From NCBI RefSeq assembly GCF_040394755.1, contig NZ_JBEBRQ010000006.1: DNA of 64,000 bases. One strand, 5' to 3'. This stretch comes from Castellaniella defragrans_A. Its GTDB lineage: Bacteria; Pseudomonadota; Gammaproteobacteria; Burkholderiales; Burkholderiaceae_B. A program made the position numbers and the translations under genes. Under the pieces are notes generated by a model that worked only from the letters and a program-made list of their open reading frames with translations, was not told the origin of the DNA and did not search any database. Of this stretch, positions 1 to 8,720 are shown one piece after another (the stretch's first letter is position 1; each line of letters opens with the position of its first letter).

Positions 1-680
1 TCTTCATCACCGGCCGCAACAAGCGGGCCATCGAGGATCACTTCGACCGCGCCCCAGAACTCGAGGCCGAGCTCGAGGCCAAAGGCAAGCGGCCTCTGCT
101 CGACATCGTGCGCAACGTCATTCCAGCGCACGTGAACTGCATCTACACCCGTCAGGCCGCGCCGCTGGGACTGGGGCATGCGGTGCTGTGCGCCGCGCCC
201 ATCATCGGCGACGAACCCTTCGCGGTCCTGCTGGCCGACGACCTGCTGGACGCGCCGACCTCGGTGACGCGCCAGCTCGTGGACGCGGCCCACCGCCACA
301 ACGGCAGCATCCTCGCGATCCAGACCATTGCGCCCGAGGACAGCAACAAGTACGGCATCATTGCCGGCACGCCCATCGATGCGCGCAACACGCGCGTCAC
401 GCGCATCGTGGAAAAACCCAAGCCCGAAAACGCCCCCTCCAACCAGGCCGTCGTCGGCCGGTATATCTTCGAACCCGAGATCTTCGACCATCTGCGCCGC
501 ACCCGCGCCGGCGTAGGCAGCGAAATCCAGCTCACCGATGGCATCGCCGCCATGCTGGACTCGCGCGCCGTCTACGGCCACGCCTACCTGGGCGAACGCT
601 ACGACTGCGGCAGCAAGGAAGGCTTCTTCAAGGCGACCACCGCGCTGGGCCGCAAATACCACGGGCTGGTTCCGGACTGA
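1..680 (+). CDS. galU: UTP--glucose-1-phosphate uridylyltransferase, 5' end cut by window
   Basis: The reading frame is open from base 3 and ends with TGA at 678-680, giving 225 C-terminal residues. GalU makes UDP-glucose from UTP and glucose-1-phosphate in the cytoplasm, for LPS and exopolysaccharide sugars. The visible part has the GalU-typical FITGRNKRAIEDHFD segment, PLGLGHAV, and the metal/sugar-binding stretch LLADDLL. A later VVGRYIF and a C-terminal YDCGSKEGF also fit the family. The true start lies outside the window. It shares its theme with the LPS genes that follow, though a foreign-looking GloVer gene on the other strand separates them. Identification is secure. Confidence 0.95.
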   Translation, partial: FITGRNKRAIEDHFDRAPELEAELEAKGKRPLLDIVRNVIPAHVNCIYTRQAAPLGLGHAVLCAAPIIGDEPFAVLLADDLLDAPTSVTRQLVDAAHRHNGSILAIQTIAPEDSNKYGIIAGTPIDARNTRVTRIVEKPKPENAPSNQAVVGRYIFEPEIFDHLRRTRAGVGSEIQLTDGIAAMLDSRAVYGHAYLGERYDCGSKEGFFKATTALGRKYHGLVPD

Positions 681-687
681 GCGGACC

Positions 688-840
688 TCAGAATTTCCGC
701 TCCTTGAGCGTGTAGGCATAGAGCGCATATTGCGTGTTGGTCTGCGAATCAAACCAGCCTCCCTGCATCAGACCGTCATCCACATTGCTCCATGACTTGC
801 CGAAGTTTTGGCTGTAAAACGTGATGTCATGCACCACCAT
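688..840 (-). pseudogene. Short ORF, possible C-terminal remnant of a BNR/propeller-type protein
   Basis: This 50-residue frame has an ATG at 840 and a TGA at 688-690. It contains SQNFGKSWSNVDDGL, which resembles one BNR/Asp-box repeat (S-x-D-x-G-x-T-W). It ends without a domain of its own, so I read it as the leftover tail of a larger protein. A GAGGGG lies just ahead of the ATG, with an in-frame stop immediately upstream. A genuine small protein therefore cannot be excluded. It lies between galU and the GloVer gene in the same more A/T-rich patch. The family assignment is weak. Confidence 0.3.
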
Positions 841-910
841 TCACTGCCCCTCGAAGAAAGTTGACAGATTTACGATTAAGCCGCTCATTCACGACATCCT
901 GCATTCAGGA

Positions 911-2197
911 TCACTTAGGAACCACCATCCGGTAAATCGTCCCCAGGCCATGCGTGCCGCCGGCAAAGGTGCTCCCATAAAAGATACCGTTAGTTCCGGC
1001 AACAAGGCGCTCATCTTCGGGGCAGACGCCATCACCCGGTGTCGCGCCGAATGAGTACAGAGAAGTCATCTCGCCTTGCTTGCTCAGACGGAAGAATTGG
1101 CCCGCGAAATCGTTTCCGATCCTGTTAGCTCCCGCCGAACATGTGGTTCCGTACAGGAAACCGTCGCTTCCTGCGATGATCGAAGATTGACCGACACCGT
1201 CACCTTGCACCGAACGTGGAAATGAATAAAGGAGCGCGTAATCACCATTGGGGGAAATCTTGAAAATCGCCCCGACACCAGCGCGTCCGCCGGCGCCAGT
1301 CGTGCCATACAGATTACCGTCATTGTCCTGCACTACGCCATTTTTTGGATTCTCGCCATCGTCACTAACACTTCCAAACGAGTGAAGAACTGTGAGCTTC
1401 CCGGTCGGGGTCAACTGATAAACGATTCCCCTGTTATCACGGCCCCCAAACTCCGTCGTGCCGTATAGATTTCCGTCGGCTCCAAGCGTAAGACCGCCCG
1501 ACGGTGTTTTCCCGTCTATCTCATCGTCTCCGAAAAAGTGCAGCACCGAGAATTTGCCTGCACGGGTCATCCGGTATACGGCACCATCTCCGGTTAAACC
1601 TCCGACTGCCGTGGTGCCGTAGAACATCCCGTCCTGATCCTCGACGAGTAGACTGTTGGGCAATTGCGGATCGGCTTTCTCCACGCCGAACGTATGCAGA
1701 ACTGTAACCTCTCCCCGAAGAGTCAACCGATACAAGGTACCAGTAACCGTGCCAGGCCTGTTGGATCGCGTCGTACCATAGAAGTTTCCATCCGACGCCT
1801 GAATGACACCGTTGATAGGTTCGACGGCGTCAACGTCTGGCCGATCAAACGTGTAAGCAGGTGAGACGCGACCATCCGCTGTCATCCGGAATATCACGCC
1901 ACCGTGCTCGGCTCCCACAGTCGGGGATGTCCAGTACAGATTGCCGTCGTTGTCGGCAGTCAAGGGCCCGGAAATCATTGGGGAGGATACGTCCTCGCGT
2001 CCGAATGAGCGATCAAAATTTGCCAAAATGGTTGCCCCGGGTCGTGGCCTGCTCTTGTAGGAAGTTAGCAACACGTAGCAGCCGAATATTGCCACCAGAA
2101 TGAACAGCACCACGCTTCCGCTTCGGAATCTGAGCAACTGCCTTCTCTCGGACAAAGATGCGCAGCCGGAGTGCCGGCCTGAACAATTGCGTACCAT
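911..2197 (-). CDS. GloVer-repeat (choice-of-anchor tandem repeat) protein, membrane anchored
   Basis: This 428-residue protein has seven copies of a repeat whose core reads DGNLYGTT-x-GG, followed by G-x-V/I-Y/F-R-L/M-T and V-L-H-S/T-F. These are hallmarks of the GloVer repeat family (TIGR03803-like). Seven repeats suggest a seven-bladed beta-propeller (inference). About 25 N-terminal residues precede one hydrophobic segment (VVLFILVAIFGCYVLL), so the propeller is probably anchored in the inner membrane facing the periplasm. GGGAG lies about 10 nt ahead of the ATG. Function is unknown. The gene is visibly lower in G+C than its neighbours and interrupts an envelope-sugar gene group, which suggests lateral acquisition. 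Confidence 0.8.
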   Translation of the reverse strand: MVRNCSGRHSGCASLSERRQLLRFRSGSVVLFILVAIFGCYVLLTSYKSRPRPGATILANFDRSFGREDVSSPMISGPLTADNDGNLYWTSPTVGAEHGGVIFRMTADGRVSPAYTFDRPDVDAVEPINGVIQASDGNFYGTTRSNRPGTVTGTLYRLTLRGEVTVLHTFGVEKADPQLPNSLLVEDQDGMFYGTTAVGGLTGDGAVYRMTRAGKFSVLHFFGDDEIDGKTPSGGLTLGADGNLYGTTEFGGRDNRGIVYQLTPTGKLTVLHSFGSVSDDGENPKNGVVQDNDGNLYGTTGAGGRAGVGAIFKISPNGDYALLYSFPRSVQGDGVGQSSIIAGSDGFLYGTTCSAGANRIGNDFAGQFFRLSKQGEMTSLYSFGATPGDGVCPEDERLVAGTNGIFYGSTFAGGTHGLGTIYRMVVPK

Positions 2198-2367
2198 AAC
2201 TTATTTTCTCCCGCCATCCTGCAGTGAAGTGATCAACCGGCAGTTATATTCGCACAGGTCGCACAGGTCCTTTGTTTCTGACGGCAGGGTATACCAGCCG
2301 TTGTGCTGCGTCTGAGGTGCAGGACTGATTCAGACGTCCATATGAGGTTCCTTAATACAGCACCCGG

Positions 2368-3693
2368 TCAAACCCGCAGCATATCCTCCAGGCCATTGAC
2401 GACCCGATCGACCGCGCCGGTATGCTGGCGGACCCAGTGGCTGCCGGCCTCGCCCATGCGCGCAAGGCAGCGAGGGTCCTCGAGCCATTGCAGCGCACGC
2501 TGCACGGCCTGGTCCGCGTCCGCCGCACACTCGATGGCGCCGGCCTTCAGGGCATCGGCTACCGCCTGCTCGAAATTGGCGGTGTGGGGGCCGACCAGCA
2601 CCGGTTTTCCCAGCGCGCTGGCCTCGATGAAATTCTGCCCCCCCAGGGGCACGAAGCTGCCGCCGACGATGGCGACCTGACAAGCCGCGTAGTACCAGGC
2701 CATCTCGCCCAGGGTGTCGCCCAGCACCACTGATATTCCCTGGCAAGCCTGTATGGCCGAGGTTCCGCCATCGCCCAGTTGGATCAACTCGGAACGCCGG
2801 ACGAACGGCAACCCGGCCTGCCGCAAGATCTCCGCCGCCTCGTCAAAGCGCGCCGGATGGCGCGGGATCAGATAGAACAGCGCCTCGTCACCTGGCTCGA
2901 TCCCATGTTGACGCACCCGTTCGATCTGATGGCGCATGGCCTGGATGAACAAGGCGTCCTCGCCCTCGCGCGTACTGGCGATCGCGACCGTCTTGCGGCC
3001 CAGGCGTGCCGCGAAGTCGCCGCCGCGGGCAACGCGCTCGCGGTCCAGGCGAAGGTCGAACTTGAAATTGCCCGATACGCGCACGGCCACCGCCCCCGCC
3101 CGCTCCAGGCGCCGGGCGTCGAGCAGGGATTGCGCATAGACCCCCTGGAACCGGCCATAGGCCTCGCGCATGATCCGCCCCATCCGCAGACTCTGGCGCA
3201 GGGAAGCATTGGACATGCGCGCGCTGGCCAGAATCATCGGCACGCCAGCACGGCTGGCCGCATGAATCAGGTTGGGCCAGACCTCACGCTCGATCAGCAC
3301 CCCCGCCAGCGGCCGATGGCGCGCAATGAAGCGGCGCGTGGCGCCCGGGAAATCATAAGGCAGCCATTCCTGGATCAGCCGGCCCTGGGCGATATCCTCG
3401 CTGAAGGCGCGCGCGCCCTCGGCCCGGCCCGTGGCGGTCAGATGCGTGAGCAGAACACGATGGCCCCGATCCAGAACGGCGCGCACAAAAGGCTGCGCCG
3501 CGCGGGTTTCGCCCAAGCTGACCGCATGGATCCAGATCGCGCCGGGCGCTGGCGCGGCCCCCGCATAATGGCCGAAACGCGCCGCGCCGCAAGCCTCCCA
3601 ATGTCCGCCCGCCTTGCGCGCACGCAAGGCCATCCACACCAGCAAGGCCGGCGACAGAGCGCGGATCAGCACGGAATAGAAAAATCGGTTCAA
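2368..3693 (-). CDS. waaA: 3-deoxy-D-manno-octulosonic acid (Kdo) transferase
   Basis: WaaA (KdtA) transfers Kdo from CMP-Kdo to lipid A precursor at the inner membrane, the first step of LPS inner-core assembly. The 441-residue length is normal for this GT30 family. The N-terminus has a short hydrophobic anchor (ALSPALLVWMAL). The acceptor-side motif VSLGETRAA contains the conserved Glu, and the C-terminal half has GGSFVPLGGQNFIE, typical of CMP-Kdo binding. It lies 33 bp downstream of waaC on the same strand, so the two are probably co-transcribed. Annotation is firm; whether one or two Kdo residues are added cannot be read from sequence. Confidence 0.95.
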   Translation of the reverse strand: MNRFFYSVLIRALSPALLVWMALRARKAGGHWEACGAARFGHYAGAAPAPGAIWIHAVSLGETRAAQPFVRAVLDRGHRVLLTHLTATGRAEGARAFSEDIAQGRLIQEWLPYDFPGATRRFIARHRPLAGVLIEREVWPNLIHAASRAGVPMILASARMSNASLRQSLRMGRIMREAYGRFQGVYAQSLLDARRLERAGAVAVRVSGNFKFDLRLDRERVARGGDFAARLGRKTVAIASTREGEDALFIQAMRHQIERVRQHGIEPGDEALFYLIPRHPARFDEAAEILRQAGLPFVRRSELIQLGDGGTSAIQACQGISVVLGDTLGEMAWYYAACQVAIVGGSFVPLGGQNFIEASALGKPVLVGPHTANFEQAVADALKAGAIECAADADQAVQRALQWLEDPRCLARMGEAGSHWVRQHTGAVDRVVNGLEDMLRV

Positions 3694-3726
3694 GCGTCCA
3701 ACCGTCGAAAGATCGTGCGCTTCATT

Positions 3727-4701
3727 TTATGGGGTTTTCCCGAGGTGCGCGGGCCCCAGGGCCTGATCGATCGCACCGAGCACCTGAACCGCCGTGGGAG
3801 CCTGGCCGCGTTCGCCCAGGCTTGCGGTGTAGGCGGCCCCCTCGAGCGGCGTGCGCACAGGAGTCGAAGCCCTGTAGATACCGATGGTCGGACGGCCGAG
3901 GCCGGCACTCAGATGCGTCAACCCGCTGTCCAGCCCCACCATCAAGCGTGCGCGGGCAAGCTGCCCCGCCACCTCGCGCAGACTCATCCGCGGCAACACG
4001 ACGGCACCTTCCCGCCCCCGCACCAGCGCCTCGGCCCGCGCGCGCTCGTTCTCGTTGCCCGCCAGCAAACGCAACACCAGACCGCGCGCCTGCAACACAT
4101 CGAAGACCCGCTGCCAATCTGCCTCGGGCCAGAGCTTGTCATCCCGGCTGGCCGAAGGCATGATCACGACGGCATCGTCGATCGATACCCCATCGGTGAA
4201 GGCGGACAGGCCGAAATCGGGCGGCCCCTCGAACGCATAGCCAAAGGCCGCCGCGGCCAGACTGCGCTGCCGCAAAACGGCGGGCTGCCAGAACTCGATC
4301 CGATGGCGCACATCGTAGAACAGCGAGGCCAGCGGCTCGCGCGCGGATTTCCAGTCCAGGCCATGACGCACCCCATGCGCCTGGCGCACCAGCCAGACCG
4401 ATTTCATCAGGGCCTGCATGTCGAGAATGACATCGTAGCGGCGCGCCCCGAGATCGGCCCGCAAAGCGGCACGCTCGCGGCGCGTATCGGCGGCCCACCA
4501 GTGCTTGCGCCAGCGGCGATGCGCCACGCGGATGACCTCGTTCACCGCCGGATGCCACGACGGGATCTCGGCGAAACCCTCCTCGGCGATCCAGTCGATA
4601 CAGGCATCCGGGACATGCCGGGCGATGTCCGAGATGGCGGGCAGCATATGCACCAGATCCCCCAGCGAGGACGTGCGGACAATGAGGATGCGCGTGGTCA
4701 T
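3727..4701 (-). CDS. waaC: Lipopolysaccharide heptosyltransferase I
   Basis: This 324-residue GT9 family enzyme adds the first L-glycero-D-manno-heptose to Kdo2-lipid A in the cytoplasm. The start was set at the ATG at 4701, because MTTRILIVRTSSLGDLVHML is the canonical WaaC N-terminus. The frame stays open upstream to 4800 without family similarity. GLDSGLTHLSAGLGRPTIGI near the C-terminus is the ADP-heptose-binding region of heptosyltransferases. It precedes waaA by 33 bp and probably forms a two-gene inner-core operon with it. Identification is strong. Confidence 0.94.
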   Translation of the reverse strand: MTTRILIVRTSSLGDLVHMLPAISDIARHVPDACIDWIAEEGFAEIPSWHPAVNEVIRVAHRRWRKHWWAADTRRERAALRADLGARRYDVILDMQALMKSVWLVRQAHGVRHGLDWKSAREPLASLFYDVRHRIEFWQPAVLRQRSLAAAAFGYAFEGPPDFGLSAFTDGVSIDDAVVIMPSASRDDKLWPEADWQRVFDVLQARGLVLRLLAGNENERARAEALVRGREGAVVLPRMSLREVAGQLARARLMVGLDSGLTHLSAGLGRPTIGIYRASTPVRTPLEGAAYTASLGERGQAPTAVQVLGAIDQALGPAHLGKTP

Positions 4702-4891
4702 GGCGGAATTATATGCGGGCGAAAACAGGGGGGATGTTGAGTTCTTGAGATGCGTCTGGAGGCCAATTCCAGAAATCCAAACGAGGCAACCCTCACACAA
4801 GAACCGGCAAGCAACCCAACAAACCCCTTATGCTACGATCAGACGAAACGAACAGGGTCGGCAACACACGGCCCGCACAAAGGGAGGCGCC

Positions 4892-5413
4892 ATGCCCTGT
4901 TATGCCTTTGGGGACCTCACCCCGCAGCTCGATCCATCGGCCTATGCAGCCCCCGGCGCCACACTGATCGGCGCCGCCTCACTGGACGCCCACAGCAGCA
5001 TCTGGCCGGGCGCAGTGATCCGGGCGGACAACGAACCCATCCACATCGGCGAAGGCTCGAACATCCAGGAAAACGCCGTCCTGCACGTCGATCCGGGCTG
5101 TCCCCTGCGCATCGGGCGCCACGTCACCATCGGCCATCAGGCCATGCTGCACGGCTGCACCATCGAGGATGGCTGTCTCATCGGCATCCAGGCCATCGTC
5201 CTGAACCACGCCGTGATCGGCCGCCACAGCCTCGTGGGCGCGGGAGCGCTGGTCACCGAAGGCAAGGTATTCCCGGAACGCTCGCTGATCATCGGCTCGC
5301 CGGCCAAGGCCGTGCGCACACTCAGCGACGAGGAGGTCGCCGCCCTCGAACGCAGCGCCCAATCCTACCGCGAACGCGCCGCGCTGTTTCGCGAGAGCCT
5401 GCGCGAACTCTGA
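4892..5413 (+). CDS. Gamma-carbonic-anhydrase-like hexapeptide-repeat protein
   Basis: This 173-residue left-handed beta-helix protein belongs to the YrdA/CaiE/gamma-CA group. Hexapeptide turns run through most of the chain. Three histidines, H65 (LHVD), H82 (GHQ) and H87 (LHG), are spaced like the zinc ligands of gamma-class carbonic anhydrases. The start is the ATG at 4892, preceded by AGGGAGG; the open frame upstream lacks similarity. It is monocistronic and its last 49 bases overlap the 3' end of the convergent glycosyltransferase gene. Carbonic anhydrase activity is inferred, since many homologues of this size are inactive. Confidence 0.88.
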   Translation: MPCYAFGDLTPQLDPSAYAAPGATLIGAASLDAHSSIWPGAVIRADNEPIHIGEGSNIQENAVLHVDPGCPLRIGRHVTIGHQAMLHGCTIEDGCLIGIQAIVLNHAVIGRHSLVGAGALVTEGKVFPERSLIIGSPAKAVRTLSDEEVAALERSAQSYRERAALFRESLREL

Positions 5414-6447
5414 TACACCGCCAGATAACTCGCCACCATCGCGGGCGCCGAATACGCATGCGCCACATGCGCGCGCGCGCGCTCGACCATGGCGGCAGTT
5501 TCCTCGGGACAGTCCAGCACCCGGGCGATCTGCCCGGCCATCCCCTCGGCATCCCCCGGCTCGCACAACAGGCCGCGACCCCCGGCCAGGGTTTCGAGGT
5601 GACCGCCGACCGCCGTCGCCACCACCGGCACGCCCGCCAGACAGGCATCCAGCACACTGGTGCCCAGGGCCTCGAAACGCGAACTCGACACATAGACCTG
5701 CGCCAGAGCCAGGAAATCCTCGATGCGCGGCTGGAACCCGGTAAAAAGATAGACATCCTCCAGGCCCAGCGCCCGGACGCGCGCGCGCGCCGCCTCGCCC
5801 GCCGCGCCATCGGCGCCGCAATGCAGGCAGACCAGACCGGGCCGCGCGGCCGCCAGGATCGCCACCGCCTCGATCAGGGTGCCGGGGTCTTTCTCGGGAC
5901 TAAGCGCCGCCGCCGTCAGCAGCACCGTGCGGCCGCGTAACGCGTGGCGTTCGCGCAAAACATCGACTGCCTGCGCATCCGCCGGCCGCGCCTCCACGGC
6001 GCTGGGAATCACCTGGACGTCCAGCCCCAGGGCACGCGGCGCCTGGGCAGCCGCCTCGCTGATGGCGACGAAGGCATCGGCCCGCGCCCACTTCCAGCGC
6101 GCACGGCCCGGATGACGCCGGGGGCCGAAGGCGGTGCGGCGGGTAAAGACCACGGGACGGCGCAGGCAGGGACGCAGCAGCGCGAGCAAGCTCATGGCCT
6201 GCGCGGTCTGGGCATGCAGCACATCGCAGCGGCGCGCATGGCGCAACAGCCAGACCGCCATCCCGATCGCCCCCGCGACCTCATGGACCTTGAACCCCTC
6301 GGCGCGCGCGCGCTGCGCCAGGGGGCCGCCGGTGCGCGCCAACAGCTCGGCCTCATGGCCCGCGGCGCGCAGGCCGCGCAGCGTCAGCAGGGTCTGGCGC
6401 TCGCCGCCGCGCCAGCCGCGTTCCAGGTTGAGTTGCAGAATGCGCAT
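5365..6447 (-). CDS. Glycosyltransferase family 4
   Basis: This protein of about 360 residues has a GT-B fold. The N-terminus MRILQLNLERGWRGGERQTL is typical of GT4 enzymes that begin at this methionine. The C-terminal donor site reads FEALGTSVLDACLAGVPVVA, an E-x7-D version of the usual E-x7-E. The frame extends to a GTG at 6495, so a start 16 codons earlier is possible; neither start has a good ribosome site. Lying near waaA/waaC, it probably adds a sugar to the LPS core or a surface glycan, but donor and acceptor cannot be told. Its 3' end overlaps the convergent hexapeptide gene by 49 bp. Confidence 0.85.
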   Translation of the reverse strand: MRILQLNLERGWRGGERQTLLTLRGLRAAGHEAELLARTGGPLAQRARAEGFKVHEVAGAIGMAVWLLRHARRCDVLHAQTAQAMSLLALLRPCLRRPVVFTRRTAFGPRRHPGRARWKWARADAFVAISEAAAQAPRALGLDVQVIPSAVEARPADAQAVDVLRERHALRGRTVLLTAAALSPEKDPGTLIEAVAILAAARPGLVCLHCGADGAAGEAARARVRALGLEDVYLFTGFQPRIEDFLALAQVYVSSSRFEALGTSVLDACLAGVPVVATAVGGHLETLAGGRGLLCEPGDAEGMAGQIARVLDCPEETAAMVERARAHVAHAYSAPAMVASYLAVYQSSRRLSRNSAARSR

Positions 6448-6536
6448 GGGCGGCACGGCGCGCGAGTCCTGTTGGGCGGACGGAGGGCTGGACACTAGAA
6501 TCCGTTCACACGAAAGACAGTGTGCATGAACAGGCC

Positions 6537-7904
6537 CTAGGATTTGCGCACCGGGCGCTTCCAGCCCGCGACGGTCCGCTGCTCGGGCCGCGACAGGGTC
6601 AGCGCCTGCGCGGGCGCATCGCGCGTCAGCGTCGTCCCCGCCCCCAGGGTGGCGCCCTGCCCCACGCGCACCGGCGCCACGAGCTGAGTATCCGAACCGA
6701 TGAAGGCGTCGTCCTCGATCACCGTCTGGAATTTGTTGACGCCATCGTAGTTGCAGGTGATGGTTCCCGCCCCGATGTTGACCCGCTCACCGATCGAGGC
6801 ATCGCCCAGATAGGCCAGATGATTGGCCTTTGAGGCGCGCCCGAGGCGGGTTTTCTTGAGCTCGACGAAGTTGCCGACATGCGCCTGCGGGCCGATGTCG
6901 GCGCCGGGGCGCAGGCGCGCATAGGGCCCGATGCGCGCCTCCTCGGCCACGCGCGCGCCCTCGACGTGGGTATAGGCCTCGAGCCGCGTGCCCGCCCCGA
7001 TCCCGGCATCGCGGATCACGCAGCAGGGGCCGATGCTCACCCCGTCGTCCAGTCTCACCTCGCCCTCGAATACACAGCCGACATCGATGAACACGTCGCG
7101 TCCGCAATGCAGCCGTCCACGCAGGTCGAAACGAGCGGGATCGGCCAGCGTCACGCCCTGTTCGAGCAGGCGGCGGGCCTGCTCGGCCTGCCAGATGCGT
7201 TCGAGCGTCGCCTGCTGGATGCGGCTGTTGACCCCGAGAGTCTCCCAGGACGCCGCAGGCCGTGCATGACCGACGGCGATGCCGTCGGCAACCGCCAGCC
7301 CGACGATATCGGTCAGATAGTATTCGCCTTGCGCATTGCGATTGTCGATGCGACCCAGCCAATCGCGCAGCGCTGCGGTGGGCGCGGCCAGGATTCCGGT
7401 ATTGATTTCTGTGATGGCCCGCTCGGCTTCGCTCGCATCCTTGTGCTCGACGATACGCGCGATGTGGCCATCGGCACCGCGCACGATGCGCCCGTAGCCC
7501 GTGGGGTCTTCGGCGATCTCGGTCAGCAGCGCCAGGCCATTGCCACGAGCGGCCAGCAGAGCCGCCAGCGTTGCCGATTGCACCAGGGGCACATCACCAT
7601 ACAGCACCAGGCAGGCGTCGTCCGGATCGCCTTCGAGCAGCAGCGGCAGCGCCTGCATGACGGCATGGCCCGTTCCGCACTGAGGTTGCTGCAGGGCGAA
7701 ATGCAGATCCTCGCCCGCGTAGGCTGCGCGCACCCGGTCGGCGCCATGCCCAACCACCACCACGATCCGGTCGGGATCGAGGGTACGCGCCTGCTCGAGC
7801 ACATGACTGAGCATGGGGCGCCCGGCGATCGGATGCAATACCTTGGGCAGATCGGATTGCATGCGTTTGCCCAGGCCGGCGGCCAGGATGATGACGTTGA
7901 GCAT
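6537..7904 (-). CDS. glmU: Bifunctional UDP-GlcNAc pyrophosphorylase / glucosamine-1-P acetyltransferase
   Basis: GlmU acetylates glucosamine-1-phosphate and then couples it to UTP, supplying UDP-GlcNAc for peptidoglycan and LPS. It has 455 residues, the usual size. The N-terminal pyrophosphorylase signature is LAAGLGKRMQSDLPKVLHP. The C-terminal half is a left-handed beta-helix with VGNFVELKK, ANHLAYLGD and GAGTITCNYDG, the acetyltransferase site. The start is the ATG at 7904 (MLNVIILAAG); the longer open frame upstream runs into the neighbouring gene in another frame. It sits alone between the glycosyltransferase and the PhaM-like gene. Confidence 0.97.
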   Translation of the reverse strand: MLNVIILAAGLGKRMQSDLPKVLHPIAGRPMLSHVLEQARTLDPDRIVVVVGHGADRVRAAYAGEDLHFALQQPQCGTGHAVMQALPLLLEGDPDDACLVLYGDVPLVQSATLAALLAARGNGLALLTEIAEDPTGYGRIVRGADGHIARIVEHKDASEAERAITEINTGILAAPTAALRDWLGRIDNRNAQGEYYLTDIVGLAVADGIAVGHARPAASWETLGVNSRIQQATLERIWQAEQARRLLEQGVTLADPARFDLRGRLHCGRDVFIDVGCVFEGEVRLDDGVSIGPCCVIRDAGIGAGTRLEAYTHVEGARVAEEARIGPYARLRPGADIGPQAHVGNFVELKKTRLGRASKANHLAYLGDASIGERVNIGAGTITCNYDGVNKFQTVIEDDAFIGSDTQLVAPVRVGQGATLGAGTTLTRDAPAQALTLSRPEQRTVAGWKRPVRKS

Positions 7905-7944
7905 AGAAATGACGAATCGCTGATGGCTGATGAATATCTGGAGA

Positions 7945-8685
7945 TCAGGTACGCGGCTTGCCGCGCCTGGCGTTCGCGCCGGACCCTGATGTCCTGGAAG
8001 TCTTGGAAGCTCTGGCGGTCTTGGGCGCCTCGGGAGCCTTGGTTGCCGCGGCGGCCTTGGCGGCCTGACGCCGGGGAGGTTTCGCGGCGGGCGCCGAATC
8101 GGTATCGGTCGCGGATTCCGGCGCCCCTTGAAGGGTGGCCGCCGTGGCATCGGCAAGCGTCTGGAACTGCCGCTGCAGCAGATTCCACCACTCGCCCGCA
8201 ACCTGGGCATAGGCCTGGGTCGCCGCCGTGTCGTGGGCTGAGTCCGGTGCCGCCTCGGCGGTGTCCTGTTGCGCGGCACGGCGCGCGGAATCCGATTCCT
8301 GCGCGGCGCTGTCCGGGGCCGCGGGAGCGTCCGCGGCGGCTGCCGCATGATCCGCACCGGACGCAAACGCACCCGGCATACCCTGGTCGGCAAACGCGCG
8401 CAGGGTCGAGAGCGTGGCCCGCTGGATCTCAAGCCCCTGGATCGTATTGCCCAGGATCGAGGCATTCAATTGCAGCCAGTTCTGGACACTGCGCAGTTCG
8501 CCGATGCGCCGATCCAGATCCTCGATCGACATCAGCGGCAATCCCGCAGACTCGAAACTGCCGCCTGCCATGCCCTGCCAGGCCTGCCGCATCATTTCGA
8601 GACCTGCGAACAAGGGATTGCGCGCAGCCTCGCCGTCCTGCCCGAAACCCGGCAGCACAAAGGGATTGCTGGATTCTTTTGACAT
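7945..8685 (-). CDS. phaM: PhaM-like PHB granule regulatory protein
   Basis: This 246-residue protein begins MSKESSNPFVLPGFGQDGEA, with CAGGAGGCGGG ahead of the ATG at 8685. The N-terminal part (SIEDLDRRIGELRSVQNWLQ) matches the PhaM family of betaproteobacteria. PhaM links polyhydroxybutyrate granules to the nucleoid and activates PHB synthase PhaC. The middle is rich in Ala and Asp/Glu. The last 50 or so residues are Ala/Lys/Arg rich (AAKAAAATKAPEAPK), like the DNA-binding histone-H1-like tail of PhaM. No PHB biosynthesis gene is nearby. The family call is good; the activity is taken from homologues. Confidence 0.8.
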   Translation of the reverse strand: MSKESSNPFVLPGFGQDGEAARNPLFAGLEMMRQAWQGMAGGSFESAGLPLMSIEDLDRRIGELRSVQNWLQLNASILGNTIQGLEIQRATLSTLRAFADQGMPGAFASGADHAAAAADAPAAPDSAAQESDSARRAAQQDTAEAAPDSAHDTAATQAYAQVAGEWWNLLQRQFQTLADATAATLQGAPESATDTDSAPAAKPPRRQAAKAAAATKAPEAPKTARASKTSRTSGSGANARRGKPRT

Positions 8686-8720
8686 GATGCCCGCCTCCTG
8701 CCGGCCCCGTGCCGGACGCT

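Noticed and set aside
2250..2269. Tandem copy of CGCACAGGT upstream of the GloVer gene
   Set aside because: Only two nine-base copies; no evidence of a functional repeat.
2779..4740. A 653-codon open frame running opposite both waaA and waaC
   Set aside because: The composition is Arg/Gln/His/Pro-rich, as expected of an antisense frame; it shows no domain, and the two LPS genes are secure.
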